Both the position numbers and the translations under genes were made by a program. Below the pieces are notes generated by a model. The model was given only the letters and a program-made list of their open reading frames with translations. It was not told where the DNA came from and made no database searches. Source: Aliidiomarina shirensis (GTDB taxonomy: Bacteria > Pseudomonadota > Gammaproteobacteria > Enterobacterales > Alteromonadaceae). From it: DNA of 64,000 nucleotides. Below are positions 39,205-49,791 of the stretch, piece after piece. The stretch spans positions 434,001-498,000 of the forward strand of contig NZ_PIPP01000002.1 of the NCBI RefSeq assembly GCF_003987345.1, in the 5' to 3' direction. The first letter of the stretch is position 1; each line of letters opens with the position of its first letter.

Positions 39205-40332
39205 TTATGGTAGATGTTCGCTACCTAAATATTCGTGTGATTGCATTTCTTGTAACCGGCTCAAACAACGGCGAAACTCGAAGCTAAGGGTTCCGCCGCT
39301 ATATAATTCCTGCATGGGAACTTCAGCCGACATAATAAGCTTTACTTTATGCTCATAAAACTCATCAACTAATGCTATGAAACGGCGCGCTGCATCGTCT
39401 TTATCCCGCCCCAATTGCGGCACATTGCTCACTAATATAGCGTGGTACAAGCGCGCCAGCTCAATATAATCATTTTGGCTTCTTGGCCCTTCACACAACT
39501 CTTTAAAGTCAAAAAACGCGATATCGTCGGCTTCACACCGAACTTGCAGATTTCGCCCGTTAATCTCGATGGCCTCATCGCATCTATGGGCCTGATGTTC
39601 TGGTGCCAACTGATGGAAGTAGCGCACTAAGTTTTCATCCGCCGCTTTATCGAGTGGTGAATGATAAATCTCGGCCTGAGTGAGGGTACGCAAGCGATAA
39701 TCAACCCCACCATCAACATTCACCACCTCACAGTGCTGATTCAGTAGATCAATTGCAGGGATGAATCGCGCGCGCTGTAAGCCATTTTTATACAGGTCAT
39801 CGGGAACGATATTTGATGTTGCTACTAACACAACACCCTCATCGAATAGCGCTTCCAGCAGCGTAGCTAGAATCATTGCATCAGTAATATCTTGGACAAA
39901 AAATTCGTCAAAACAAATCACACGCGCTTCATCGGCAAACTTTGCCGCGATTAACGGTAACGGATCAGATTTTCCTTTCAGCTCTTTCAGTTCCGCATGC
40001 ACACGGTGCATAAAACGATGAAAGTGCACACGCCATTTGCGTTCGAATGGCAGTGCATTGTAGAACGTATCCACGAGATAGGTTTTGCCACGGCCTACAC
40101 CACCCCAGAAATAAAGGCCTTTAATAGGAGGCTTTTTTTTACCGAGTAGCGTTCTAGAAATTTTCTTTAAACCTTTAGCCGGCTTATTTTCAATAAGATC
40201 ATCAAACAAGCGCTGAAGGTGCTTTACGGCCTCTTCTTGCGCTGAATCATGGTGAAAATCTGAACGTGTTAAATCACGCTGATACGCTGCTAACGGTGTT
40301 TTTACATTTTCCGACACAAATTTGCCTGACAT
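39205..40332 (-). CDS. zapE: Cell division ATPase ZapE (AFG1 family)
   Basis: AAA+-like ATPase that acts on FtsZ rings late in division or under stress. It has 375 residues from ATG 40332, exactly the E. coli length. Walker A GGVGRGKT, Walker B ICFDEFFV, the NGLQRARFIPAI segment and the end FRRCLSRLQEMQS are diagnostic. The start has a poor ribosome site; in-frame ATGs at 40368 and 40365 are alternatives. Confidence 0.93.
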   Translation of the reverse strand: MSGKFVSENVKTPLAAYQRDLTRSDFHHDSAQEEAVKHLQRLFDDLIENKPAKGLKKISRTLLGKKKPPIKGLYFWGGVGRGKTYLVDTFYNALPFERKWRVHFHRFMHRVHAELKELKGKSDPLPLIAAKFADEARVICFDEFFVQDITDAMILATLLEALFDEGVVLVATSNIVPDDLYKNGLQRARFIPAIDLLNQHCEVVNVDGGVDYRLRTLTQAEIYHSPLDKAADENLVRYFHQLAPEHQAHRCDEAIEINGRNLQVRCEADDIAFFDFKELCEGPRSQNDYIELARLYHAILVSNVPQLGRDKDDAARRFIALVDEFYEHKVKLIMSAEVPMQELYSGGTLSFEFRRCLSRLQEMQSHEYLGSEHLP

Positions 40333-40531
40333 CTGACGACTGTTTGAATCATTACATGATACCATCATGTAATAAGGATTATGTAGCAAGAATCTAGTAA
40401 TATGAAACTTGTTCTATAAATCATAATTAAGTAGTTTGATATGAGCTTTATTAAGCTCCGAGATAACAAACAGTAGTGAGCGCTGAGTGAAAGCGCACGT
40501 AGCAGCTGAATAAGAGTAAGAGGAATACAAT
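40333..40531. other. Divergent zapE-zapG intergenic region with two small hairpins
   Basis: AT-rich 199-nt gap. GAGCTT-TATT-AAGCTC (40443-40458) and GCGCT/AGCGC (40480-40496) are small stem-loops ahead of zapG. No promoter stands out clearly. Confidence 0.4.
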
Positions 40532-40972
40532 ATGGATTGGTTAATCGGAATTTTACTACTGATTGCTGGGGTTATTATCGGCTTTTTTGCCGCGCGCTTT
40601 TATGCTTCTAAAACCGGTGATACCGCCGATTTGAAATCACAAATAGAAAACTCACAACAGCAATTCGAAGCTTATCGCAAAGATGTTGTAGAGCAACTCG
40701 CCTCAGCTCGCCAGTTGGCATCGGAAGTTACCGATATACAGCACCGCTTAAATCTATTTTTACAAGATAGCCAACACTTGCTAGAGCAAGATAAAGATTG
40801 GCAACAGCCTTTATTATTCTCTGAAGAAACGATTCGCTCTATTCGGAAGGCTAATGTTCTAAACCGCGATCGCCGCGACGATAATGCGTTGGCGGACATG
40901 CCTCCGCGCGACTACTCAGAGCCAGGAAGTGGTTTATTTACACCGGTACCCAAAGCGGTAAAAGAAGATTAA
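40532..40972 (+). CDS. zapG: ZapG/YhcB family division and envelope protein (DUF1043)
   Basis: A 146-residue bitopic protein: one N-terminal membrane helix (about 3-23, with the short positively charged tail inside), then a cytoplasmic coiled coil (about 30-90) and a disordered end. Its E. coli homologue YhcB links the elongation and division machineries. Position beside zapE and degQ agrees. Good GAGGAA ribosome site. Confidence 0.9.
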   Translation: MDWLIGILLLIAGVIIGFFAARFYASKTGDTADLKSQIENSQQQFEAYRKDVVEQLASARQLASEVTDIQHRLNLFLQDSQHLLEQDKDWQQPLLFSEETIRSIRKANVLNRDRRDDNALADMPPRDYSEPGSGLFTPVPKAVKED

Positions 40973-41002
40973 CCACAAAAAATAACCAACCTCTTCTACT
41001 TT

Positions 41003-41022
41003 CAGGGCGCTTCGGCGCCCTG
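41003..41022 (+). terminator. Terminator of zapG with UUCG tetraloop
   Basis: CAGGGCGC (41003-41010), loop TTCG, GCGCCCTG (41015-41022), then TTTGC. Very stable 8-bp stem with a C(UUCG)G loop. Confidence 0.8.
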
Positions 41023-41057
41023 TTTGCGCATTTCACCTCTTGAAATTTTTTTCCCGC

Positions 41058-41086
41058 GAACTTATTTCCGTTTTTGATGGTCTTTG
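41058..41086 (+). promoter_or_regulatory. Candidate sigma-E promoter of degQ
   Basis: GAACTT (41058-41063), a 16-nt spacer and GTCTTTG (41080-41086), resembling sigma-E GGAACTT-N16-GTCTAAA, about 50-60 nt before the degQ ATG. Seen by eye. Confidence 0.4.
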
Positions 41087-41144
41087 TTTTGTACCTTCAA
41101 TGGTTTTTGCCCTGAACAATAGATGTCTATTCGGAGTAATATTG

Positions 41145-42530
41145 ATGAGAAAATTAACATCGTGTATTGCCACACTCATGCTCGCAGGCGTGTTTGCTGC
41201 TCAACCCACTCTGAGCGCCCATGCAAATGCAACGCAAGCTTATGCCAATTTTCCTGCCGCACATACTAACGAACGAGGTATTCCTACGCTTGCACCAATG
41301 CTAGAGGAAGTAACGCCTGCGGTCGTGAATATATCAGTGCAAGGCAAGCGGGTAACTCGCCAACGCTTACCCGAGGCTTTTCGTTTTTTCTTTGGTCCGA
41401 ACTCACCTCGTGAAGAAGTGCGCGAGCAACCATTCCAAGGGTTAGGTTCTGGTGTCATTATTGATGCCGAGGAAGGCCTTGTTGTTACAAATGCCCACGT
41501 AATCGACGATGCTACTGAAATAACCGTTACCTTGCGCGATGGCCGGCAGTTCGATGCAACAGTTCTTGGACGTGATGAGGAATCGGATATTGCCTTACTT
41601 GAATTAGAAAACCCAAAAGATTTGGTAGCTCTGGAAATAGGCAACTCAGATCAATTACGTGTAGGCGATTTTGTTGTTGCCATCGGTAACCCCTTCGGCC
41701 TTGGCCAAACAGTAACGTCAGGGATTGTTTCCGCGCTCGGCCGCAGCGGTTTAGGTGTTGATCGTTTAGAAAACTTTATTCAAACCGACGCCGCTATTAA
41801 CAGTGGGAACTCTGGCGGTGCACTCGTTGATCTTGAGGGCAACTTAATTGGTATTAACACTGCGATTCTCGGCCCTACTGGCGGTAATATCGGTATTGGC
41901 TTCGCTATTCCAGCGAACATGATGAACAACTTGGTTGAGCAAATTATTGAGTTCGGCGAAGTACGCCGGGGCGTGCTAGGTGTGCGTGGTGGTAATCTCA
42001 CCCAAGAACTGGCCGATGCGCTGGAAATCGATCGCGCTCAAGGTGCTTGGGTAAGTGAAGTTCTCGACGATAGCGCGGCTCAGAAAGCGGGCGTAGAAGC
42101 GGGAGATGTGATTCTTGCGTTAAACGGAACACCTGTGTACTCCTTTGCTGAACTCGCCGCGAAAGTAGGAACCATTGGCGCAGGCAGAACTGTTGAGCTA
42201 ACAATTTTACGCGAAGGTGAGGAACTTACCGTTACCGTAGAATTAGATAGACAGGAAAGCCAACAAATAACTGCCGATATCTTACACCCTGCGCTGCGAG
42301 GCGCAGAACTCAGCACAGTTGACCGCAGAGGTGTGGTGGTAACAGCCGTGGAAAGTAATTCTCCTGCGGAACGCATTGGCCTACGGCAGGATGACATTAT
42401 TCTTGCCGTTAACCGACAAGCCGTAAGTAATACCCGTGAATTACAAAATATGATTCAAAATGCGCAAGGTGTTGTGGCCTTAAACTTGCGTAGAGGGAAC
42501 TCACAGCTGTATCTAGTGCTACCTAACTAA
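41145..42530 (+). CDS. degQ: Periplasmic serine endoprotease DegQ/DegP family
   Basis: HtrA protease and chaperone that removes misfolded envelope proteins. It has 461 residues. The signal peptide ends near AHANA (about residue 29); the trypsin-like domain has catalytic His118, Asp148 and Ser223 (GNSGGA); two PDZ domains follow (about 265-350 and 370-455). It resembles DegQ more than DegP because the LA loop is short. The start ATG 41145 has GGAG 8 nt upstream; the frame extends further up but without a ribosome site. Confidence 0.94.
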   Translation: MRKLTSCIATLMLAGVFAAQPTLSAHANATQAYANFPAAHTNERGIPTLAPMLEEVTPAVVNISVQGKRVTRQRLPEAFRFFFGPNSPREEVREQPFQGLGSGVIIDAEEGLVVTNAHVIDDATEITVTLRDGRQFDATVLGRDEESDIALLELENPKDLVALEIGNSDQLRVGDFVVAIGNPFGLGQTVTSGIVSALGRSGLGVDRLENFIQTDAAINSGNSGGALVDLEGNLIGINTAILGPTGGNIGIGFAIPANMMNNLVEQIIEFGEVRRGVLGVRGGNLTQELADALEIDRAQGAWVSEVLDDSAAQKAGVEAGDVILALNGTPVYSFAELAAKVGTIGAGRTVELTILREGEELTVTVELDRQESQQITADILHPALRGAELSTVDRRGVVVTAVESNSPAERIGLRQDDIILAVNRQAVSNTRELQNMIQNAQGVVALNLRRGNSQLYLVLPN

Positions 42531-42546
42531 ACCATCTGTAATCTAA

Positions 42547-42569
42547 GCAGGCCTCTATCAGAGGCCTGC
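42547..42569 (+). terminator. Terminator of degQ
   Basis: GCAGGCCTC (42547-42555), loop TATCA, GAGGCCTGC (42561-42569), then CTTTCC. It separates degQ from degS. Confidence 0.8.
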
Positions 42570-42698
42570 CTTTCCTGCTATATTTAGTGTTATATTTCAC
42601 CAATATGCGATTTACTTTGCAACGAAGCTACCCACAGCGCGGGTAAGCATAGTTCGGCAAATGGCCTATTGCGATATCACTCTAATTTGTAGGCACCC

Positions 42699-43772
42699 AT
42701 GACGGCTAAAAAGCGCCAGAAAAGCACCTTTACCGAGATTCTTACGCAATACTTCCTAAAACCAGCACTTTTAGGGGTAGTTGTTGCGCTTATCGTGCTC
42801 TGGGTTATGACCCGTGAACCTACAAACGAACAGCAAAAACCAGTAGCTAACGCGGAATTAATGACGTTCTCAAGCGCATTCGAACGTGCAGCGCCAGCGG
42901 TAGTTAACATCTATACGGCACAATCTATTCGCGATGGCAGAGCACGCAGCCAGCCCGCAACCGCTATGCGGTTAGGATCGGGCATCATCATGGATTCCCG
43001 TGGCTATATATTAACGGCTTTGCATGTGGTGCAAAATGTGGATCAGATTGAAGTAGCATTGCAAGATGGGCGGATATTTGGCGCTCAGTTAGTAGGCAGT
43101 GATGAACTCACTGACCTCGCGGTGCTAAGAATCGATGCCAGTAACTTACCGACCATTAGTGTAAACGAAGAATATGCCCCGCGCGCTGGCGATATCGTAT
43201 TGGCTATTGGAAATCCTTACAACTTAGGACAAACGGTAACGCAAGGCATTATCTCTGCTACCGGGCGAATTAGTATCGGCAGTGTGTATGCTGAATTTAT
43301 TCAAATGGATGCCGCTATTAATGAAGGTAATTCTGGTGGCGCCGTAGTAAATAGTCGTGGTGAATTAGTGGGCATTGCTAGCGCATCTTATCAATCCGAG
43401 TTTAGTAGCCGTGGTTCACAGGGGATATACTTTGCCTTGGCTTACCCGTTAGCTCAACGAATTATGCGCCAGCTTATTAATGAAGGCGCAGTTACGCGTG
43501 GGTTTTTGGGCATTACTGCGGGCCAATATTATAGTGACGATGTCTCAACTCGTGGGCTACGGGTAGATGATGTGGTTGAACAAGGTCCTGCGTGGCGTGC
43601 CGGTTTACGGATTGGCGATTTCATCTATGAGATTGGCGGCCGAGCCGTTACTTCAGTAAACCAGGGGCTAGATTTAGTGGCCGATGCAACACCGGGCACG
43701 GAATTAGAAATTAAATTTTATCGAGGCGGCCGGCCTATGGCTGTAGTAGTAACTATAGAGCAACTACAATAA
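42699..43772 (+). CDS. degS: Inner-membrane site-1 protease DegS
   Basis: Membrane-anchored HtrA protease that senses unfolded outer-membrane proteins and makes the first cut in RseA, starting the sigma-E response. It has 357 residues: membrane helix about 22-37, catalytic His109, Asp139 and Ser212 (GNSGGA), and a single C-terminal PDZ domain (about 265-355). The degQ-degS pair matches E. coli. Confidence 0.94.
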   Translation: MTAKKRQKSTFTEILTQYFLKPALLGVVVALIVLWVMTREPTNEQQKPVANAELMTFSSAFERAAPAVVNIYTAQSIRDGRARSQPATAMRLGSGIIMDSRGYILTALHVVQNVDQIEVALQDGRIFGAQLVGSDELTDLAVLRIDASNLPTISVNEEYAPRAGDIVLAIGNPYNLGQTVTQGIISATGRISIGSVYAEFIQMDAAINEGNSGGAVVNSRGELVGIASASYQSEFSSRGSQGIYFALAYPLAQRIMRQLINEGAVTRGFLGITAGQYYSDDVSTRGLRVDDVVEQGPAWRAGLRIGDFIYEIGGRAVTSVNQGLDLVADATPGTELEIKFYRGGRPMAVVVTIEQLQ

Positions 43773-43803
43773 CCAAGCGGTTACCTAAGCAAAATATCGG
43801 AAC

Positions 43804-43840
43804 AAAAAAAGCAGCCATTTTTAAAACGGCTGCTTTTTTT
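43804..43840. terminator. Bidirectional terminator between degS and murA
   Basis: GCAGCC (43811-43816) / GGCTGC (43828-43833), flanked by a 7-base A-run and a 7-base T-run. It suits both convergent genes. Confidence 0.88.
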
Positions 43841-43870
43841 ATTCTATTCGATGTGATGACTTACATACGG

Positions 43871-45441
<1,571 letters not shown>

Positions 45442-45456
45442 TGGCTCGTCCGTTGG

Positions 45457-45771
45457 TTACTGTTCTGATGCCGTATAGCTTAACGAAAGCAGCTCAGTAA
45501 CGCCACTCACCTCGGCAAATTGCCGAAGCTGAGTGTTGGTATTCCGTAAAGATAATGAGCGGTTCGATTCCGATAACTCGGCAATCAACTGAATCAACAT
45601 GGCGATGCCAGAAGAATCAACTTGCTCTACATCGCTAAAATCAAGTGTTAGATCGCCACTTGTACCAACCCAATCACTTCGAGAACGCCAAGCAGAACCC
45701 ACGTTATCACGGTTCATTTTGCCGGCTACTCGAACGCAATCATTATCGATTTTAAAGCTTAGATTCGACAT
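45457..45771 (-). CDS. mlaB: Mla lipid transport, STAS-domain subunit MlaB
   Basis: A 104-residue STAS protein that stabilises the MlaFE transporter on the cytoplasmic side. The motif VDSSGIAMLIQLI, with the conserved serine-containing loop, is clear. It follows mlaD after only 3 nt; the usual mlaC between them is absent. Confidence 0.9.
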   Translation of the reverse strand: MSNLSFKIDNDCVRVAGKMNRDNVGSAWRSRSDWVGTSGDLTLDFSDVEQVDSSGIAMLIQLIAELSESNRSLSLRNTNTQLRQFAEVSGVTELLSLSYTASEQ

Positions 45772-45774
45772 TGC

Positions 45775-46242
45775 TTAATCATCACCTTGGCTGAACAAAA
45801 ATTGCCCTATCAAGTTTTCTAACACCATCGCTGAATTCGTGTTGTAAATTGAATCACCATCTTCTAAAACGAAAACATCATCGTCCATGAAGCCTGGCTC
45901 TAAACCAACATATTGCTCGCCCAACAGCCCTGAAGTAAGAATAGACGCCGTGCTAGTTTCAGGAAACTTCGCGAATGATTTGCTAATCCGCATCTCCACA
46001 ACAGGTTCAAAATACTCTGAATCGAGTTCAATACTGGCAACACGGCCTACTACCACACCACCCACTTTCACTGGCGAACGTACTTTTAAGCCACCAATAT
46101 TATCGAACTTCGCGTACAGGGTATAAGTTTCACCTCGCATTGCGCTGCTCTGATTGGCAACTTGTAATGCTAAAAATATCAAAGCAGCAATCGCTACCGA
46201 AATAAACACACCTACTAATAATTCAATTTTACGCATTTCCAT
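45775..46242 (-). CDS. mlaD: Mla lipid transport, MCE-domain subunit MlaD
   Basis: Inner-membrane anchored MCE protein whose hexamer forms the lipid channel above MlaE. It has 155 residues, shorter than the 183 of E. coli at the C-terminus. One membrane helix (about 8-27) and the MCE core (YAKFDNIGGLKVRSPVKVGGVVVG) are followed by the SGLLGEQYVGLEPG loop. In E. coli MlaD receives or gives lipids to MlaC, for which no gene is seen here. Confidence 0.94.
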   Translation of the reverse strand: MEMRKIELLVGVFISVAIAALIFLALQVANQSSAMRGETYTLYAKFDNIGGLKVRSPVKVGGVVVGRVASIELDSEYFEPVVEMRISKSFAKFPETSTASILTSGLLGEQYVGLEPGFMDDDVFVLEDGDSIYNTNSAMVLENLIGQFLFSQGDD

Positions 46243-46245
46243 AAA

Positions 46246-47019
46246 TCACCCGAACATCACTGCTGTCAAAATAAAATCCAAACCCAACACGGCCAACGAG
46301 CTATACACCACTGTTTGCGTGGTAGCTGCGCTGATACCCGGTGAGGTAGGTGCCGCGGTGTAACCTTTATAAAGTGCGATCCAGGTTACAACGATTGCGA
46401 ATACAAGGCTTTTAATAACGCCATTAAAAATATCATTTTTCCATTCAACGCTTGCCTGCATTACCGACCAGAATGCACCGTCATCAACGCCGAGCCACTC
46501 CACACCAACCAGGAAGCCGCCGTAAATACCGATGGCACTAAACATCAATGCAAGTAATGGCATGCTGATGAAGCCAGCCCAGAAACGTGGCGCAACAACC
46601 CGGCGTAGTGGGTCTACCGCCATCATTTCCAAACTAGAAAGCTGCTCGGTAGCGCGCATTAAGCCAATTTCAGCGGTTAACGCAGAGCCCGCGCGGCCCG
46701 CGAACAACAGCGCTGTAACCACCGGCCCTAACTCACGGAGTAAAGACAAAGCAACCATCGGGCCTAACGCTTGCTCAGCGCCAAAATCAACCAAAATAGT
46801 ATAGCCTTGTAACCCCAACACCATGCCAATAAATAACCCTGAAATCAGGATTATTAGCATCGATTGAACACCTACCACATAGAGCTGGCGAATTAATAAC
46901 GGGAACATTTTCCGCGGTTGTGGTTTGCCCACCAAAGCTTGAAATAGCATGATAGACGCGGCACCAATACCGCGGAGTGTATTTAAGGCGTTGTGGCCAA
47001 TATTAATGAAGAACTTCAT
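46246..47019 (-). CDS. mlaE: Mla lipid transport permease MlaE
   Basis: A 257-residue MlaE/YrbE-family permease of the MlaFEDB ABC transporter, with about five membrane segments. The [10 protein letters not shown] and [21 protein letters not shown] motifs are family hallmarks. It overlaps mlaF by 4 nt and precedes mlaD by 3 nt. Confidence 0.95.
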   Translation of the reverse strand: MKFFINIGHNALNTLRGIGAASIMLFQALVGKPQPRKMFPLLIRQLYVVGVQSMLIILISGLFIGMVLGLQGYTILVDFGAEQALGPMVALSLLRELGPVVTALLFAGRAGSALTAEIGLMRATEQLSSLEMMAVDPLRRVVAPRFWAGFISMPLLALMFSAIGIYGGFLVGVEWLGVDDGAFWSVMQASVEWKNDIFNGVIKSLVFAIVVTWIALYKGYTAAPTSPGISAATTQTVVYSSLAVLGLDFILTAVMFG

Positions 47020-47822
47020 TTTCCATGGCCTCCCGCAAGTAAATCATTTTCATATTTAGAAGCGGCATAATGGAAAGGTACAGGGCCATCGGGTTCACCA
47101 TTCAAGAATTGTTGTACTAAATCGTTGCCAGTGCGCTTCAGCTCTTCTGGAGAGCCTTGACCAACCACCGTTTTATTCGCCAAGATCACAACATGATCAG
47201 CAATGCTCATTACTTCATGAATATCATGAGAAACTACGATTGAGGTGAGCCCTAATGTACTATTTAGTGAGCGAATCAATTTCACCAGCATCCCCATCGA
47301 AATAGGGTCTTGGCCAGCGAAAGGTTCATCATACATAATCAATTCAGGGTCGAGCGCGATTGAGCGCGCCAATGCCGCTCGCCGAGCCATACCACCGGAT
47401 AGTTCCTGTGGGAACAAACTACCTGCACCGCGTAAACCAACAGCTTCCAGTTTCATTTTCACTACGGTAGCAATTATATTCGCGGGCAAATCGGTGTGCT
47501 CACGAAGCGGAAACGCTACATTTTCAAACACCGTTAAATCGCTAAATAAAGCACCACTTTGAAACAGCATACTCATACGCTTGCGGGCTTCAAAAAGCTG
47601 GCTACGGCCCAGTTCGGTAATCTCATAGTCAGCAAAGCGTATGCTGCCTCTTTGCGGTTTCAATTGACCACCAATAAGGCGCAAAAGCGTGGTTTTACCA
47701 CAGCCGCTTGGGCCCATAATGGCCGTTACTTTTCCCCGTGGCACCTGCACCGAAACATCTTCATAGATTAACGTTTCACCACGTTTAAAATAAATGTCTT
47801 TAACTTCTACTAAATTATCCAC
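47016..47822 (-). CDS. mlaF: Mla lipid transport ATPase MlaF
   Basis: ABC ATPase for inner-membrane phospholipid transport. It has 268 residues: Walker [10 protein letters not shown], signature LSGGMARR, Walker B LIMYDEP and the VSHDIHE switch. The start is GTG 47822, with GAGG upstream. First gene of mlaFEDB-ibaG-murA. Confidence 0.95.
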   Translation of the reverse strand: MDNLVEVKDIYFKRGETLIYEDVSVQVPRGKVTAIMGPSGCGKTTLLRLIGGQLKPQRGSIRFADYEITELGRSQLFEARKRMSMLFQSGALFSDLTVFENVAFPLREHTDLPANIIATVVKMKLEAVGLRGAGSLFPQELSGGMARRAALARSIALDPELIMYDEPFAGQDPISMGMLVKLIRSLNSTLGLTSIVVSHDIHEVMSIADHVVILANKTVVGQGSPEELKRTGNDLVQQFLNGEPDGPVPFHYAASKYENDLLAGGHGK

Positions 47823-47955
47823 TTATTGCCTCTATCACCTATCCCAAGCCTGAATATCAAGGCATTAGGCTATTTCCGTACTTTAGCGAAGGTTTGTATT
47901 AACTTGTTTTCGTTTGCAACAAAGCGATTTTGCCATGCGCCATTATCATAGCACT

Positions 47956-47983
47956 CATATTGATTTTAGCTCCAATCAATATG
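47956..47983. promoter_or_regulatory. Perfect 10-bp inverted repeat in the tetR-mlaF gap
   Basis: CATATTGATT (47956-47965), 8-nt spacer, AATCAATATG (47974-47983). It lies about 40 nt after the tetR stop and 135 nt before mlaF, with no T-tract. A regulator-binding site is as likely as an RNA hairpin. Confidence 0.5.
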
Positions 47984-48023
47984 CCCACAAGCAACACACT
48001 TGCCTGCCAAAAACTAACATCGG

Positions 48024-48629
48024 TTAGCCAAATACACTATCGGCGTTGGTGTTGTTGTTATCAGGCGTTTCTAACAACGCCATCATTTCGGCAATAAATG
48101 CTTCTCGTTGTTCCTTGCTTTCACAATCCAATAGGCCGAATTGACGCAGCAAACGGTCACCCACAGCCGCTTTCCACACAGCTCGAGCACGCGCGCCACC
48201 AATTGAACTAGAGTTTAACATTGTCCATAACTCTTCGAATTTATGCCGAACGGGGTTGAGTAAGCTGGGGTTGTTTGCGGCCGCAGCGATAATGGCACTA
48301 TCTACCGCAAGCATGGATTTTGGTATGCTCAATTCACCTAAAATAATTGCCTTAATTTCGGCATTTGGGCCTTCAATGCCCTCGGCGAGAAGCTCCTCAG
48401 TTCGCGCTTCGCGCATGCCGATATAGCGCTCCAGCATGGCAACAATCAGCGCCTCTTTGCTGGCGAAATGATATAACAACCCGCCCTTACTGATACCCGT
48501 TTTCTCGGTTAATGCATCGAAGGTTAGATGTGATGCACCCTGCTCTTGCACCAGAACTTCGGCTTGTTGCAAAATAAAATCACGCTTGCTCGGCCGGCCG
48601 CCCCGGCTCGCTTTAGTTGCTTTAGTCAT
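48024..48629 (-). CDS. TetR/AcrR-family transcriptional regulator
   Basis: A 201-residue repressor-type protein. The N-terminal helix-turn-helix (about 16-62; FDALTEKTGISKGGLLYHF) is typical and well conserved. The C-terminal ligand domain is not one I recognise. It lies upstream of mlaF on the same strand and divergent from kdsD, so its targets could be itself, mlaFEDB or kdsD; none is proven. It is not part of the E. coli arrangement, where yrbG stands between mlaF and kdsD. Confidence 0.88.
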   Translation of the reverse strand: MTKATKASRGGRPSKRDFILQQAEVLVQEQGASHLTFDALTEKTGISKGGLLYHFASKEALIVAMLERYIGMREARTEELLAEGIEGPNAEIKAIILGELSIPKSMLAVDSAIIAAAANNPSLLNPVRHKFEELWTMLNSSSIGGARARAVWKAAVGDRLLRQFGLLDCESKEQREAFIAEMMALLETPDNNNTNADSVFG

Positions 48630-48640
48630 ATTGCACGCTC

Positions 48641-48663
48641 ACTATAAAAACCGTCCATCCGGT
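48641..48663 (-). promoter_or_regulatory. Candidate tetR -10 box with an ACCG-N6-CGGT site
   Basis: On the reverse strand TATAGT (48646-48641) stands 12 nt before the tetR ATG. ACCG (48663-48660) and CGGT (48653-48650) form a short inverted repeat in the would-be spacer, a usual place for an autoregulatory TetR operator. No good -35 is visible. Confidence 0.35.
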
Positions 48664-48798
48664 AAAGTATCATCGGTGCTGGCTTTTCGCAATCATGAAA
48701 TCGATTACTATAAACCACTAGAGAAAAGCTGAATTACACGCCAGCAGTGATATACTCACTCAATGCTTCGTTACGTTCCAAAATAGGATTAGGGATCT

Positions 48799-49791
48799 AT
48801 GTCTGAACATATCTCACCGGCCTCCACCGAAGGCTATATATGGCAGGGTAAGCGCGTTCTCGAAATTGAGATTGCGGCCATTCAAGGTATGCAAGCTGCT
48901 ATTAACGATGATTTTGCCCAGGCCTGTCAGCTACTAATTCGCTGTAAAGGCCGTGTCGTGGTAACCGGTATGGGTAAATCAGGTCATATCGGTGGAAAAA
49001 TTGCGGCAACGCTAGCAAGCACAGGAACACCTGCTTTTTTTGTACATCCCGGTGAAGCAAGCCACGGTGATTTAGGCATGATTACGCCACAAGATACCGT
49101 AATCGCTATTTCAAATTCCGGCGAAACTAACGAAGTTTTGAGCATCCTTCCGGTTATCAAACGTTTAGGTGTTCCGCTAATTGCGCTCACGGGGCAGCCA
49201 GAATCAACTCTTGCCAAGCTCGCTGATGTCCACGTTAGCGTTGCTGTCAGTGAAGAAGCCTGCCCACTCGGCCTAGCTCCCACAGCTAGCACCACGGCCA
49301 CCTTAGTGATGGGTGATGCGTTAGCCGTGGCCTTATTGCACGCGCGCGGATTTACGGCCAATGATTTTGCCCTTTCACATCCGGGCGGTAGCTTGGGCAA
49401 ACGCTTGTTACTAAGAGTAAGCGATATCATGCACGCCGATGATCGAGTTCCGAAAGTATCGAGCAATGCCATCATCACCGAAGCATTACTGGAGATTTCG
49501 CAGAAAGGTTTAGGCATGACAACCATTGTGGATGAGCAAGATCACCTACTCGGCCTTTTTACCGATGGTGATTTACGTAGAATTTTAGATCAGCGTATCG
49601 ATATTCATCACACCAAAATTTCTGAAGTAATGACCACAGGTTGCATCACAACAACGCCCGACACTTTAGCCGCAGAAGCACTTAAGTTAATGGAAACCCG
49701 AAAAATAAATGGCTTAATTGTTCTTGCTGCAGATAAAGCCGTGATCGGCGCCTTTAACATGCACGATCTTTTACGCGCGGGGGTTATGTAA
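48799..49791 (+). CDS. kdsD: D-arabinose 5-phosphate isomerase KdsD
   Basis: Converts ribulose 5-phosphate to arabinose 5-phosphate, the first step of KDO synthesis. It has 330 residues, against 328 in E. coli. The N-terminal SIS domain (GMGKSGHIG near 54, SNSGET) is followed by two CBS domains (about 210-265 and 275-330). Its stop overlaps the kdsC start (TAATG). Start of the kds-lpt-rpoN run. Confidence 0.96.
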   Translation: MSEHISPASTEGYIWQGKRVLEIEIAAIQGMQAAINDDFAQACQLLIRCKGRVVVTGMGKSGHIGGKIAATLASTGTPAFFVHPGEASHGDLGMITPQDTVIAISNSGETNEVLSILPVIKRLGVPLIALTGQPESTLAKLADVHVSVAVSEEACPLGLAPTASTTATLVMGDALAVALLHARGFTANDFALSHPGGSLGKRLLLRVSDIMHADDRVPKVSSNAIITEALLEISQKGLGMTTIVDEQDHLLGLFTDGDLRRILDQRIDIHHTKISEVMTTGCITTTPDTLAAEALKLMETRKINGLIVLAADKAVIGAFNMHDLLRAGVM

